A DNA stretch of 60,086 nt from Bacillota bacterium (GTDB taxonomy: Bacteria; Bacillota; Bacilli; Paenibacillales; Paenibacillaceae): NCBI GenBank assembly GCA_023386495.1, contig JAEWJS010000103.1:1-60086 (forward strand), read 5' to 3'. Below are positions 32,336 to 40,617 of this stretch, piece after piece. Within the stretch, counting starts at the first letter, position 1, and every line of letters begins with the position of its first letter. The notes beneath the pieces were generated by a model. It was not told where the DNA came from. It worked only from the letters and a program-made list of their open reading frames with translations, and did no database searches. The translations under genes and the position numbers were made by a program.

Positions 32336-33157
32336 ATGGTTACCAACAATTATTTTTTCACCATGATGATCGTCATCTATGCCCTGAGCCTTCTGTTTTA
32401 TTTCTCCGACTTCGCGCGCGCGAATCGGAGCGCGAAACGGACAGGTACAGGGCTGCTTATTTTCGTCTGGGCAATGCAGACCGGTTACCTGCTGCTGCGA
32501 TTATGGCAATATGACGATTGGTCGCTTGCAACCCGGTTCGATTATTTATTCTTCTTCACGTGGCTCTTGCTGACGCTGTCGCTTGCCGCCAGCCGTTTCG
32601 TGCGGATCGAGCTCCTCGTCTTCTTCGTCAACGTCATCGCCTTTGCCATGCTGGCTGTTATATTCGTCGGCAACAAGGGGCAGGAGACGCCGCTGGCGCC
32701 ATGGGAGATGGCGCAGGAGCTGCTCCACATTCACATCGGCCTCGTGATGTGCGCGTATGCCGCCTTCACGTTCAGCGCGATTTTCTCGGGCATGTACCTC
32801 TTCTTGCACGGACAGCTCAAGGAGAAAAATTGGTCGCAGACGATGCGCAGGCTGCCAAGCCTCGCGAACGTCGAGCAGTATACGCTGCGTGCGGTGCTGG
32901 TCGGAATACCGCTCTTGATCCTGTCGCTCTCTGTCGCGATTGCCTCGCTGCTGGTCGAAGAGCGGCCGGCGCTTCTGCTCGACTGGAAGGTATTCGCTTC
33001 CTTCACCGCCTTGGCCTTCTACGTCAGTTATGTCGTGAAGCGAACGGTGCTGAACCAGGCCGGCCCACAGCTTGCCAGATGGAGCCTGCTGGCGTTCGCT
33101 GTGCTGCTCATCAATATGTTCTTGAACTCGGTGTCAAGGTTCCATTCGTGGTCGTAG
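32336..33157 (+). CDS. hemX: HemX-like membrane protein (cytochrome c assembly CcsA family)
   Basis: 273-residue protein with about eight membrane helices and a CcsA-like core (HIHIGLVMCAYAAFTFSAIFSG, with His residues that could bind haem). In B. subtilis HemX lies directly after hemA and limits the amount of HemA. GGGAGG (32325-32330) is five bases before the ATG. It begins 22 bases after hemA and ends 12 bases before the sirC start. Confidence 0.9.
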   Translation: MVTNNYFFTMMIVIYALSLLFYFSDFARANRSAKRTGTGLLIFVWAMQTGYLLLRLWQYDDWSLATRFDYLFFFTWLLLTLSLAASRFVRIELLVFFVNVIAFAMLAVIFVGNKGQETPLAPWEMAQELLHIHIGLVMCAYAAFTFSAIFSGMYLFLHGQLKEKNWSQTMRRLPSLANVEQYTLRAVLVGIPLLILSLSVAIASLLVEERPALLLDWKVFASFTALAFYVSYVVKRTVLNQAGPQLARWSLLAFAVLLINMFLNSVSRFHSWS

Positions 33158-33169
33158 GACGGTGTGAAT

Positions 33170-33853
33170 ATGGGGCGTAAAGTGACGAAATATTATCCGG
33201 TTATGCTCGATGTTGCCGGCAAGACCTGTCTTGTCGTGGGCGGCGGTCCGGTGGCCGAGCGTAAGGCGCTTGGTCTTCTCGAGGCAGATGCCGCCGTAAG
33301 GCTCGTAAGCCCGGGCTTGACGGAGCGCCTCGCGCAATTGGCTGAAGAAGGGGTTGTACAGGCAAGGCGAGGGGAATACCGAATAGAGGATCTGGACGGC
33401 GCTTGGCTCGTCTTCGCGGCCTCTTCGAATCGCGTGACGAATGAGCAGGTGGCGAGGGATGCGGCGGCAAGGGGCATTCCGGTTAACGTCGCCGACCGGT
33501 CGGACGGCGGCGACTTCATCACGCCGTCCGTCGTGCGGCGCGGCGATCTCGTGCTGGCGGTATCGCTGTCCGGCGCGAGCCCTTCGCTGGCCTCGACGAT
33601 TGCGGCCGAGCTGTCCGATCGCTACGGCGAATCGTATGAAGACTTCGCAGCTTGGCTGCGCAGGCTGCGCGAGCTGGCTCTGCAGGAGATTGCGGATCGT
33701 GCGGTTCGCCGGCGCGTGCTTCAATCGGCGCTCGAAGTCGAAGAGGCGGCGTGGCGCAACGACACGAACGAAGACAGGCTGCGGGCAAGGCTTCGGCAGT
33801 TGGCGGCAAGCGTCGGCGGTGAAGCAGGCATATGCGGCGATAATGGAGGATGA
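33170..33853 (+). CDS. precorrin-2 dehydrogenase (SirC/Met8-like N-domain)
   Basis: 227-residue NAD-dependent dehydrogenase making sirohydrochlorin from precorrin-2, the second step of sirohaem synthesis. The nucleotide-binding fold is at the N-terminus (YYPVMLDVAGKTCLVVGGG, then VAERKALGLLE), followed by NVADRSDGGDFITPSVVRRGD and SLSGASPSLASTIAAEL. The start is ATG 33170 with AGGACGG seven bases upstream; GTG 33164 is possible. No separate ferrochelatase (SirB) is adjacent. B. subtilis lacks this gene in its hem operon, so the operon here also feeds sirohaem. Confidence 0.92.
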   Translation: MGRKVTKYYPVMLDVAGKTCLVVGGGPVAERKALGLLEADAAVRLVSPGLTERLAQLAEEGVVQARRGEYRIEDLDGAWLVFAASSNRVTNEQVARDAAARGIPVNVADRSDGGDFITPSVVRRGDLVLAVSLSGASPSLASTIAAELSDRYGESYEDFAAWLRRLRELALQEIADRAVRRRVLQSALEVEEAAWRNDTNEDRLRARLRQLAASVGGEAGICGDNGG

Positions 33854-33858
33854 ACGAG

Positions 33859-34800
33859 ATGGCACAACATGAAGCGCGGAACATCATCGTGGGGACGAGG
33901 CAGAGCGCGCTGGCGCTGACGCAGACCGGTCAAGTGATCGAGGCTCTGGAGCGTATCGCGGCGGAGCAAAGGCTGCCTTATACGTTCGAGGTGAAGAAGA
34001 TCGTTACGAAGGGCGACCGTATCTTGGACGTGACGCTGTCGAAGGTCGGCGGCAAGGGGTTGTTCGTAAAGGAGATCGAGCAAGCATTGCTCGACGGCGA
34101 GATCGATCTGGCCGTACATAGCATGAAGGACGTACCGCATGCGCTGCAAGAAGGGCTGATGCTCGGAGCCATTCCGAAGCGGGTGGATCCACGGGATGCG
34201 CTGATTGCAGGCGAATGCCGTACGATCGCGGAGCTGCCGCAAGGTGCCAAGGTCGGCACGAGCAGCCTTCGCCGGGCAAGCCAATTGAAGCGGCTGCGGC
34301 CCGATCTGCAGCTGGAATCGATTCGAGGCAATATCGATTCCCGCATTAAGAAGCTGGAGACGGAAGGCTTCGACGCGATCATCCTCGCGATGGCCGGCCT
34401 TCTGCGCATGGGCTGGGAGGACCGCGCCTCGGCGCCGATTCCGGCAGAGCAATGCGTACCGGCAGTGGGCCAAGGCGCGCTTGGTATCGAGTGCCGCGAG
34501 GACGACGAGAGCATTCGTGCGCTGCTGGCGTTGTACAACGACAGTGATACCGTAACGGCGGTGGCGGCCGAGCGAAGCTTCCTCGGCGCATTGAACGGCG
34601 GCTGCCAGGTGCCCATCGGCGCCTATGCGACGATCATCGGCGGCGAAGTCGAGTTGACCGGCATGGTCGGCACGCCGGACGGCGAGGTGCTGCTCAAGGA
34701 GACGGCAAGAGGCAGCAGTCCGGAGGAGCTCGGCCTGCAGTTGGCCGATAAGCTGAGCAAGCAGGGAGCGGACCGCATTCTGGAGGAAGCAAGGGGATAG
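33859..34800 (+). CDS. hemC: hydroxymethylbilane synthase (porphobilinogen deaminase)
   Basis: 313-residue enzyme that joins four porphobilinogens. The dipyrromethane cofactor attaches to the Cys in NGGCQVPIGAYA (about residue 247). Other marks: VGTRQSALALTQT, HSMKDVPHAL, GTSSLRRASQLK and LAMAGLLRMG. ATG 33859 follows TGGAGGA by eight or nine bases; ATG 33850 overlaps that site. Its start lies just past the stop of the sirC gene. Confidence 0.97.
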   Translation: MAQHEARNIIVGTRQSALALTQTGQVIEALERIAAEQRLPYTFEVKKIVTKGDRILDVTLSKVGGKGLFVKEIEQALLDGEIDLAVHSMKDVPHALQEGLMLGAIPKRVDPRDALIAGECRTIAELPQGAKVGTSSLRRASQLKRLRPDLQLESIRGNIDSRIKKLETEGFDAIILAMAGLLRMGWEDRASAPIPAEQCVPAVGQGALGIECREDDESIRALLALYNDSDTVTAVAAERSFLGALNGGCQVPIGAYATIIGGEVELTGMVGTPDGEVLLKETARGSSPEELGLQLADKLSKQGADRILEEARG

Positions 34801-34804
34801 TGGA

Positions 34805-36355
34805 ATGACCAAGGGGAAGGTCTATCTAGTCGGCGCCGGACCCGGCGATCCGAAGCTGATCACGGTAAGGGGAATGGAATGCTTGAAGCGGGCGGACGTT
34901 GTCGTCTATGACCGGCTGGCGAGCCCGCGTCTGCTGCGCTACATGAAGGCGGGCGCGGATAAGGTGTATGTAGGGAAGCTGCCCGACCGCCATACGATGA
35001 AGCAAGAGGACATCAACCAATTGCTCGTCGATCTGGCCTTGGAGGGTAAGGTCGTCACGCGGCTGAAGGGCGGCGATCCGACGATCTTCGGGCGCGTCGG
35101 CGAAGAGGCAGAGCTGCTGCAGGAGCACGGGATCGAGTTCGAGATCGTGCCGGGCATCACGTCGGCGATCGCGGTACCCGCTTACGCGGGCATCCCGGTC
35201 ACGCATCGCGATCTGGCATCCTCCTTATCGATCATAACGGGACATGAGAGCCCCGAGAAGCTCGATCGCATGATTCAATGGGATAAGGTGACGCTAGCGA
35301 CCGGCACGCTTATCTTCCTGATGGGCGTCGCCAAGATCGGGTACATCAGCGAGCAGCTGATCAAGCACGGCAAACCGGCGGATACGCCGGTTGCGCTCGT
35401 ACGGTGGGGGACGCGCGTCGAGCAGCGGACGCTGACAGGCACGCTGGCCGATATCGAGGAGAAAGTGACGGCCTCGAGCTTCAAGCCCCCGGCCGTTATC
35501 ATCGTCGGCGAGGTCGTGAAGCAGCGGGAGAAGCTGTCCTGGTACGAGAAGAAGCCGTTGTTCGGCACGCGCGTCCTCGTGACGCGCGCTCGCGCGCAGG
35601 CAAGCGAGCTGGCGGAACAGATCGAAGAGCTCGGCGGCGAGCCCGTCGAATTCCCGGTAATCGAGACGCGCTTGCCTGCGGGAGCCGAAGCGGAGACGCG
35701 GCTGCGGGCGGCCATGGAGGCAGCGGAGCAATATGACTGGCTCATGTTCACGAGCGTGAACGGCGTCGATTATTTCTTCCGGTGGCTGCAAGCATTCGGC
35801 ATCGACATCCGCCGCTTCCACAAGGCACGGATCGCGGCAGTCGGCCCGAAGACAGCGGAAGCGCTGATCGACAGGGGCTTGACGGTGGAGGAGCTGCCGG
35901 TGAAGTTCCATGCGGAGGGCCTCCTGGACAGCTTGAAGGATGCCGTGCAGCAAGGGCAGAAGGCGCTTCTTCCCCGCGGCGATCTGGCGCGCGAAGTGCT
36001 GCCGCGCGAGCTTGCCGCGCTCGGCGTAACGCCGGTCGAGATCGACGTGTACGAGACGGTGATGGCGGATGGCGAAGATGACGGCGTGCTGGAGCTGCTG
36101 CGGGATGGGGCGATCGATATCGTTACGTTCACCAGTTCATCTACCGTGACGAACCTGCTGGAGCGGCTGAGGCAGCTTGGCGCCGAATCGCCGGCCGAGT
36201 TGCTGCAGAACACGGCAATCGCAAGCATCGGTCCGCTCACATCGACGACGGCCGCTGCAGCCGGGCTGACCGTTGCGGTCGAACCGGAGCATGCGACGAT
36301 CGACGGGCTGCTCGCCGCGTTGGCTGCTTATCGCGCCGCCGGCCGCGAGCAGTAA
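34805..36355 (+). CDS. fused uroporphyrinogen-III C-methyltransferase / uroporphyrinogen-III synthase
   Basis: 516-residue fusion. Residues 1-250 are CobA/SUMT (KVYLVGAGPGDPKLITVRG, VVVYDRLASPRLL, VTRLKGGDPTIFGR, VPGITSAIAVPAYAGIPVTH). About 260-516 are HemD (RVLVTRARAQASELAEQIEE, FTSVNGVDYFF, AAVGPKTAEAL, DIVTFTSSSTVTNL). HemD closes the tetrapyrrole ring and CobA methylates uroporphyrinogen III toward sirohaem, so the fusion sits at the haem/sirohaem branch point. It starts four bases after hemC. Such fusions are usual in Paenibacillus and Clostridia. Confidence 0.95.
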   Translation: MTKGKVYLVGAGPGDPKLITVRGMECLKRADVVVYDRLASPRLLRYMKAGADKVYVGKLPDRHTMKQEDINQLLVDLALEGKVVTRLKGGDPTIFGRVGEEAELLQEHGIEFEIVPGITSAIAVPAYAGIPVTHRDLASSLSIITGHESPEKLDRMIQWDKVTLATGTLIFLMGVAKIGYISEQLIKHGKPADTPVALVRWGTRVEQRTLTGTLADIEEKVTASSFKPPAVIIVGEVVKQREKLSWYEKKPLFGTRVLVTRARAQASELAEQIEELGGEPVEFPVIETRLPAGAEAETRLRAAMEAAEQYDWLMFTSVNGVDYFFRWLQAFGIDIRRFHKARIAAVGPKTAEALIDRGLTVEELPVKFHAEGLLDSLKDAVQQGQKALLPRGDLAREVLPRELAALGVTPVEIDVYETVMADGEDDGVLELLRDGAIDIVTFTSSSTVTNLLERLRQLGAESPAELLQNTAIASIGPLTSTTAAAAGLTVAVEPEHATIDGLLAALAAYRAAGREQ

Positions 36356-36398
36356 CTTGGGCAACCACTTCGAGATGAGAGCAGAGGAGAGAATGAGC

Positions 36399-37394
36399 AT
36401 GAGTTATCCGATCGTGAGGAACCGCAGGCTGCGCCGTTCGGCTGCGATGCGCAGCCTTGTCAGAGAGACGGTATTGACAGCCGATGATTTCATCTATCCA
36501 ATCTTCGTTACATACGGCCAGAATATTAAGGAAGAGATCGCCTCGATGCCGGGCGTGTACCATTACTCGCTCGACCGCCTGCAGGAAGAGATCGCCCGCA
36601 TCCAAGGCGCGGGCGTGAAGGCCGTCCTGTTATTCGGCATTCCGGAGCATAAGGACGCCGTCGGAACGTCAGCTTATGATCCGAACGGGATCGTGCAGGA
36701 GGCGACCAGGGCCGTTAAGCGGTGGGCACCGGACCTGTTGGTCATTGCGGATACCTGTCTCTGCCAGTTCACCGACCATGGCCATTGCGGCGTCGTGCAT
36801 ACCCTGCCGTCCGGGCTGGCTGAGGTGCATAACGACGAGTCGCTGGAGCTTCTCGTGCGCACGGCGGTCGCGCAAGCGGAGGCCGGTGCGGATGTGATCG
36901 CGCCGTCGAACATGATGGACGGCTTCGTGGCGGCGATTCGCGCAGGCCTCGATGCGGCGGGCTACACCGAGACGCCGATTCTGTCGTATTCCGTGAAGTA
37001 CGCGTCAGCCTATTACGGGCCGTTCCGCGATGCCGCGCATTCGGCGCCGCAATTCGGCGACCGCAAGACGTACCAGATGGATCCCGCGAACGTGAGGGAA
37101 GCGCTCCGCGAAGCGGAGGCTGACGTGGCCGAAGGCGCGGACATGCTGATGGTGAAGCCGGCGCTGGCCTACATGGACGTCATTCGCGTGCTGAAGGACA
37201 GCTTCGATCTGCCGGTCGCTGCATATAACACAAGCGCGGAATACGCCATGGTCAAGGCTGCCGCGGCGAATGGCTGGATCAATGAACAAGCGATCGTGCT
37301 GGAGACATTGACCGGCATGAAGCGTGCTGGCGCAGACTTGATCATCACGTACCATGCGGTAGATGCCGCGGAGTGGCTGGCTGCCCGCGGTTAG
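36399..37394 (+). CDS. hemB: delta-aminolevulinic acid dehydratase (porphobilinogen synthase)
   Basis: 331-residue zinc-type enzyme that condenses two 5-aminolevulinates. Zinc ligands are in DTCLCQFTDHGHCG. Schiff-base lysines lie in LSYSVKYASAYYGPFRD and MLMVKPALAYMD. Length and the Arg-rich start (RNRRLRRSAAMR) fit. ATG 36399 is eight bases after AGAGGAGA; ATG 36393 is closer and less likely. It ends at a terminator shared with the convergent Crp-family gene. Confidence 0.97.
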   Translation: MSYPIVRNRRLRRSAAMRSLVRETVLTADDFIYPIFVTYGQNIKEEIASMPGVYHYSLDRLQEEIARIQGAGVKAVLLFGIPEHKDAVGTSAYDPNGIVQEATRAVKRWAPDLLVIADTCLCQFTDHGHCGVVHTLPSGLAEVHNDESLELLVRTAVAQAEAGADVIAPSNMMDGFVAAIRAGLDAAGYTETPILSYSVKYASAYYGPFRDAAHSAPQFGDRKTYQMDPANVREALREAEADVAEGADMLMVKPALAYMDVIRVLKDSFDLPVAAYNTSAEYAMVKAAAANGWINEQAIVLETLTGMKRAGADLIITYHAVDAAEWLAARG

Positions 37395-37408
37395 CCTCCT
37401 CAACAGCA

Positions 37409-37444
37409 AAGACCGCCGGGAACGATTCGTTCTCCGGCGGTCTT
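37409..37444. terminator. bidirectional terminator between hemB and the Crp-family gene
   Basis: AAGACCGCCGG (37409-37419) pairs with CCGGCGGTCTT (37434-37444), inner GAACG/CGTTC. Confidence 0.88.
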
Positions 37445-37487
37445 ATGCGATTCAATAGCAAGCGGTGCGTGTTCGGACGCGAGCCGA

Positions 37488-38150
37488 CTAGTTACGGAGC
37501 TTGCTGAGGTCGAGCGTATATTCGCCTGCGCCGAGCCGCAGCAACCCGCGCTCCTCGACGTCGCGGATGACCTGCGAGAGCACCTGCTTCTGTACGCCCG
37601 CCATCTGCGCGAGCTCGTCGAAATTGAGCGGCATCTTGATGACGATGAAGTTCCCGGTACGGGAGCCGTGGCGATTCGCCAGCAGGATCAGGTTCTTGAT
37701 GACGCGCGTGCGGGAATCCAGGAACGTCAGGTCATGGACATGCTGGTTCGTGTCGCGCAGCCTCTGGCACAGCTCGGCCATAATGTTGCGGGTGATGTCG
37801 AAGTTGCTCTTCAGCAGGTTATGAAAAGGTTCCTCCGCTACGAGCAGCACGGTGGACAGCTCCAGCGTCTGCGCGGATGCCGAGCGCGGGCGGCCGTCGA
37901 GGAGAGACAGCTCTCCGAAGCCGTCGCCGCTCTGGAGGAGAGAGAGTACCTTCTCTTCGCCGTTCGCGCCCCGCTTGAAGATCTTGATCGAACCCTTCAG
38001 AATGATATAGAAGGCCGCGCCGTGATCGTTCTCGTGGAAGAGGACGGTCTGGGCGGGAATCGTCTGGCGGTGCGCGATGGCGAGTATATTATGCAATTGG
38101 TCGTCGGTTAGATTCTCGAATAACGATACATTCTTAAGCAGATCAATCAT
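37488..38150 (-). CDS. Crp/Fnr-family transcriptional regulator
   Basis: 220-residue regulator with an N-terminal cyclic-nucleotide-binding fold (about 10-120; FYIILKGSIKIFKRG, FGELSLLDGRPRSAS retains the Glu, Arg and Ser positions that hold phosphate in Crp). A C-terminal winged helix follows (MPLNFDELAQMAGVQKQVLSQ, VIRDVEERGLL). There is no N-terminal cluster of Cys, so an Fnr-type iron-sulfur sensor is unlikely. It is convergent with hemB and divergent from hemL, so it interrupts the otherwise conserved hem cluster. Effector and targets are unknown; the 80-base gap to hemL holds TACA-n5-TGTA (38178-38190). Confidence 0.92.
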   Translation of the reverse strand: MIDLLKNVSLFENLTDDQLHNILAIAHRQTIPAQTVLFHENDHGAAFYIILKGSIKIFKRGANGEEKVLSLLQSGDGFGELSLLDGRPRSASAQTLELSTVLLVAEEPFHNLLKSNFDITRNIMAELCQRLRDTNQHVHDLTFLDSRTRVIKNLILLANRHGSRTGNFIVIKMPLNFDELAQMAGVQKQVLSQVIRDVEERGLLRLGAGEYTLDLSKLRN

Positions 38151-38230
38151 GAATGGTCCCTCTCGTTCTACCTTGATTACATCTAGTGTAGCACAGAGCG
38201 TCGACATGAAAAAGATGGGAGATGACGAAT

Positions 38231-39535
38231 ATGGTCGAAAATAATCGATTGCGCAAAGACGGCTTATCCAAGGAGGCGTTCGAGCGGGCGAAGAAGAGCA
38301 TTCCCGGCGGCGTGAACAGCCCCGTTCGCGCGTTCAAATCCGTCGGCCTGACGCCGGTATACGTCGATCGCGGCGAAGGCGCTCGAATCCACGATATCGA
38401 CGGCAACAGCTACATTGACTATGTCCTATCCTGGGGACCCCTAATTATGGGCCATGCGCATCCGGAGGTCGTCGAGGCGTTGAAACGCACGGCCGAGAAG
38501 GGGACAAGCTTCGGCGCGCCGACACAGATGGAGACCCTCATGGCAGAGCTGGTCGCCGAACGCGTGCCGTCGATCGAGGTCGTGCGGATGGTCAACTCCG
38601 GCACGGAAGCGACGATGAGCGCGCTCCGCTTGGCCAGGGGCTATACGAAGCGCAGCAAAATATTGAAATTCGAAGGCTCCTACCACGGGCATGCAGACAG
38701 CCTGCTGATCAAGGCCGGCTCGGGCGTCGCCACGCTTGGGCTGCCGGATAGCCCCGGCGTGCCGGAGAGTGTCGCGACGCATACGATTACGGTACCGTAC
38801 AACGACCTTGCGTCGGTCAAGCTCGCATTCGAGAAGTACGGCGAAGAGATCGCCTGCGTCATCGTGGAGCCGATTGCCGGCAACATGGGCGTCGTGCCTC
38901 CGCTCCCCGGTTTCCTGGAAGGGCTGCGGCAAGTGACGTCGGCATACGGCAGCCTGTTGATTTTCGACGAGGTCATGACCGGCTTCCGCGTTCATTATTA
39001 CTGCGCGCAGGGCCTGTACGGTGTGACGCCGGACTTGACTTGCCTCGGCAAAGTCATCGGCGGCGGGCTGCCGGTCGGCGCGTATGGCGGACGGCGGGAG
39101 ATCATGGAGATGATGGCGCCGAGCGGACCGATCTATCAAGCGGGCACGTTGTCCGGCAATCCGCTCGCGATGGCCGCGGGCTACACGACGCTGAAGCTGC
39201 TGACGCCAGAGACTTACGAACGGCTGGAACAGCTGTCCGTTCGCCTGCAGCGCGGATTTGAGGACAATGCCGAACGGCATGCGATTCCGACAACGATTAA
39301 CCGTGTCGGCTCGATGATCTGCCCGTTCTTCACCGAGCTGACCGTTATCGACTACGATACGGCCAGACAGGCGGATCTGGGGCGGTTCAAGGCGTACTTC
39401 GGCGAGATGCTGAATCGCGGCATCAGCATTGCGCCTTCGCAATATGAAGGCATGTTCATGTCCGCCGTGCACACGGAAGCCGATATCGATGCGACGATCG
39501 CGGCTCACGATGAAGCGCTCGCTGCGCTTAAGTAA
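38231..39535 (+). CDS. hemL: glutamate-1-semialdehyde 2,1-aminomutase
   Basis: 434-residue PLP enzyme that makes 5-aminolevulinate from the HemA product. Marks: PGGVNSPVRAFKSVG, the substrate region MVNSGTEATMSALRLARG, IFDEVMTGFR, and the PLP lysine in CLGKVIGGGLPVGAYGG. ATG 38231 is nine bases after GGGAG; ATG 38222 overlaps the site. It is the only hem gene of the cluster on the far side of the Crp-family gene, so it needs its own promoter. Confidence 0.97.
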   Translation: MVENNRLRKDGLSKEAFERAKKSIPGGVNSPVRAFKSVGLTPVYVDRGEGARIHDIDGNSYIDYVLSWGPLIMGHAHPEVVEALKRTAEKGTSFGAPTQMETLMAELVAERVPSIEVVRMVNSGTEATMSALRLARGYTKRSKILKFEGSYHGHADSLLIKAGSGVATLGLPDSPGVPESVATHTITVPYNDLASVKLAFEKYGEEIACVIVEPIAGNMGVVPPLPGFLEGLRQVTSAYGSLLIFDEVMTGFRVHYYCAQGLYGVTPDLTCLGKVIGGGLPVGAYGGRREIMEMMAPSGPIYQAGTLSGNPLAMAAGYTTLKLLTPETYERLEQLSVRLQRGFEDNAERHAIPTTINRVGSMICPFFTELTVIDYDTARQADLGRFKAYFGEMLNRGISIAPSQYEGMFMSAVHTEADIDATIAAHDEALAALK

Positions 39536-39566
39536 GTGAAGTTCATGAACCTTAGGAGGGGCAGAG

Positions 39567-40526
39567 ATGCAGAAGCTTGACCTGCGGCTCGCGGTACGCG
39601 ACGGCCAGTGGCTGCGCATCCCGCTGCCCAGTCAGGTTCCGGAGATGCTGACGGCCGGCAGTCACCCGCACCGCGTGCGGCAATGGCTGCTGGCTGCTGC
39701 TATTCTGCCGGACAAATGGGTGAACCGGCTGTTCTCGGTAGGCGGGATACGGCTGGACGACGGCCAGCTGTTGCTGCAAGCGTTCCCTGCATACGATTGG
39801 ACGGGACATCCGCTTCTGGCTGCAGGCGGAGCGCACTCCAATGCGCGCGTCCTGGAAGCAGCCGTGCTCTATGAAGATGATTGGTGCCTCGTGCTCGATA
39901 AGCCCGCCGGCATGCCGGTGCACCCGGCCCGGCCCGGCCATCGCGGCACGCTGGACGAATGGGCGGTACGCCATGTGCTTGCGCGCGGCGACATGGCGCA
40001 TGTCCGTCATATTCATCGGCTGGATGACGATACATCGGGTCCCGTGCTATACGCGAAGAATGATTTGGCCCAGTGGAGGCTCGACGAGGCCATGCGGGAT
40101 AAACGGATCGACCGGCAGTACGTCGCGCTCGTGCATGGCATCCCGCGGCAGGGGCAGGGGACGATCGATGCGCCGATCGGCAAGGATCGCAGCCATAGCG
40201 CCAGACGAAGGGTATCGCCTGCCGGCGACCATGCCGTTACCCATTACGAGATACTCGAGTCGTACGAAGCTTCATCGCTGCTGCGCGTGAGATTGGAGAC
40301 GGGCCGGACGCATCAGATCCGCGTCCATCTGAGCCATATCGGCCATCCGCTGATCGGGGATACGCTGTACGGCGCGCCAGCGGACCCGCTGCTGCGCCGG
40401 CAGGCGCTGCATGGGGAACGGCTCAGCTACCTGCATCCTTGGACATGCGAAGCGATTACGGTGCTGTCTGACTTGCCAGCGGAGATGGATGCGGCGAGGC
40501 AGCGGCTCGGCTTGCGCCCAAAATGA
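39567..40526 (+). CDS. RluA/RluD-family pseudouridine synthase
   Basis: 319-residue enzyme that converts uridine to pseudouridine in rRNA or tRNA. The RluA motif II HRLDDDTSGPVLYAKN contains the catalytic Asp153. Others: VLDKPAGMPVHPARPGH, RQYVALVHG, and TGRTHQIRVHLSHIGHPLIGD near the C-terminus. The N-terminal 80 residues (RQWLLAAAILPDKWVNRLF) look like a degenerate S4 region. Target not known. AGGAGGG is about 7 bases before the ATG; it follows hemL by 31 bases. Confidence 0.93.
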   Translation: MQKLDLRLAVRDGQWLRIPLPSQVPEMLTAGSHPHRVRQWLLAAAILPDKWVNRLFSVGGIRLDDGQLLLQAFPAYDWTGHPLLAAGGAHSNARVLEAAVLYEDDWCLVLDKPAGMPVHPARPGHRGTLDEWAVRHVLARGDMAHVRHIHRLDDDTSGPVLYAKNDLAQWRLDEAMRDKRIDRQYVALVHGIPRQGQGTIDAPIGKDRSHSARRRVSPAGDHAVTHYEILESYEASSLLRVRLETGRTHQIRVHLSHIGHPLIGDTLYGAPADPLLRRQALHGERLSYLHPWTCEAITVLSDLPAEMDAARQRLGLRPK

Positions 40527-40617
40527 TAGGCATGCCATCCTTCCGATAGCCATATAGATAGGTATTGAGCGATCATGTCAATTCAGATGCGACAGTACCG
40601 AATAGGGAGGATGAAGC

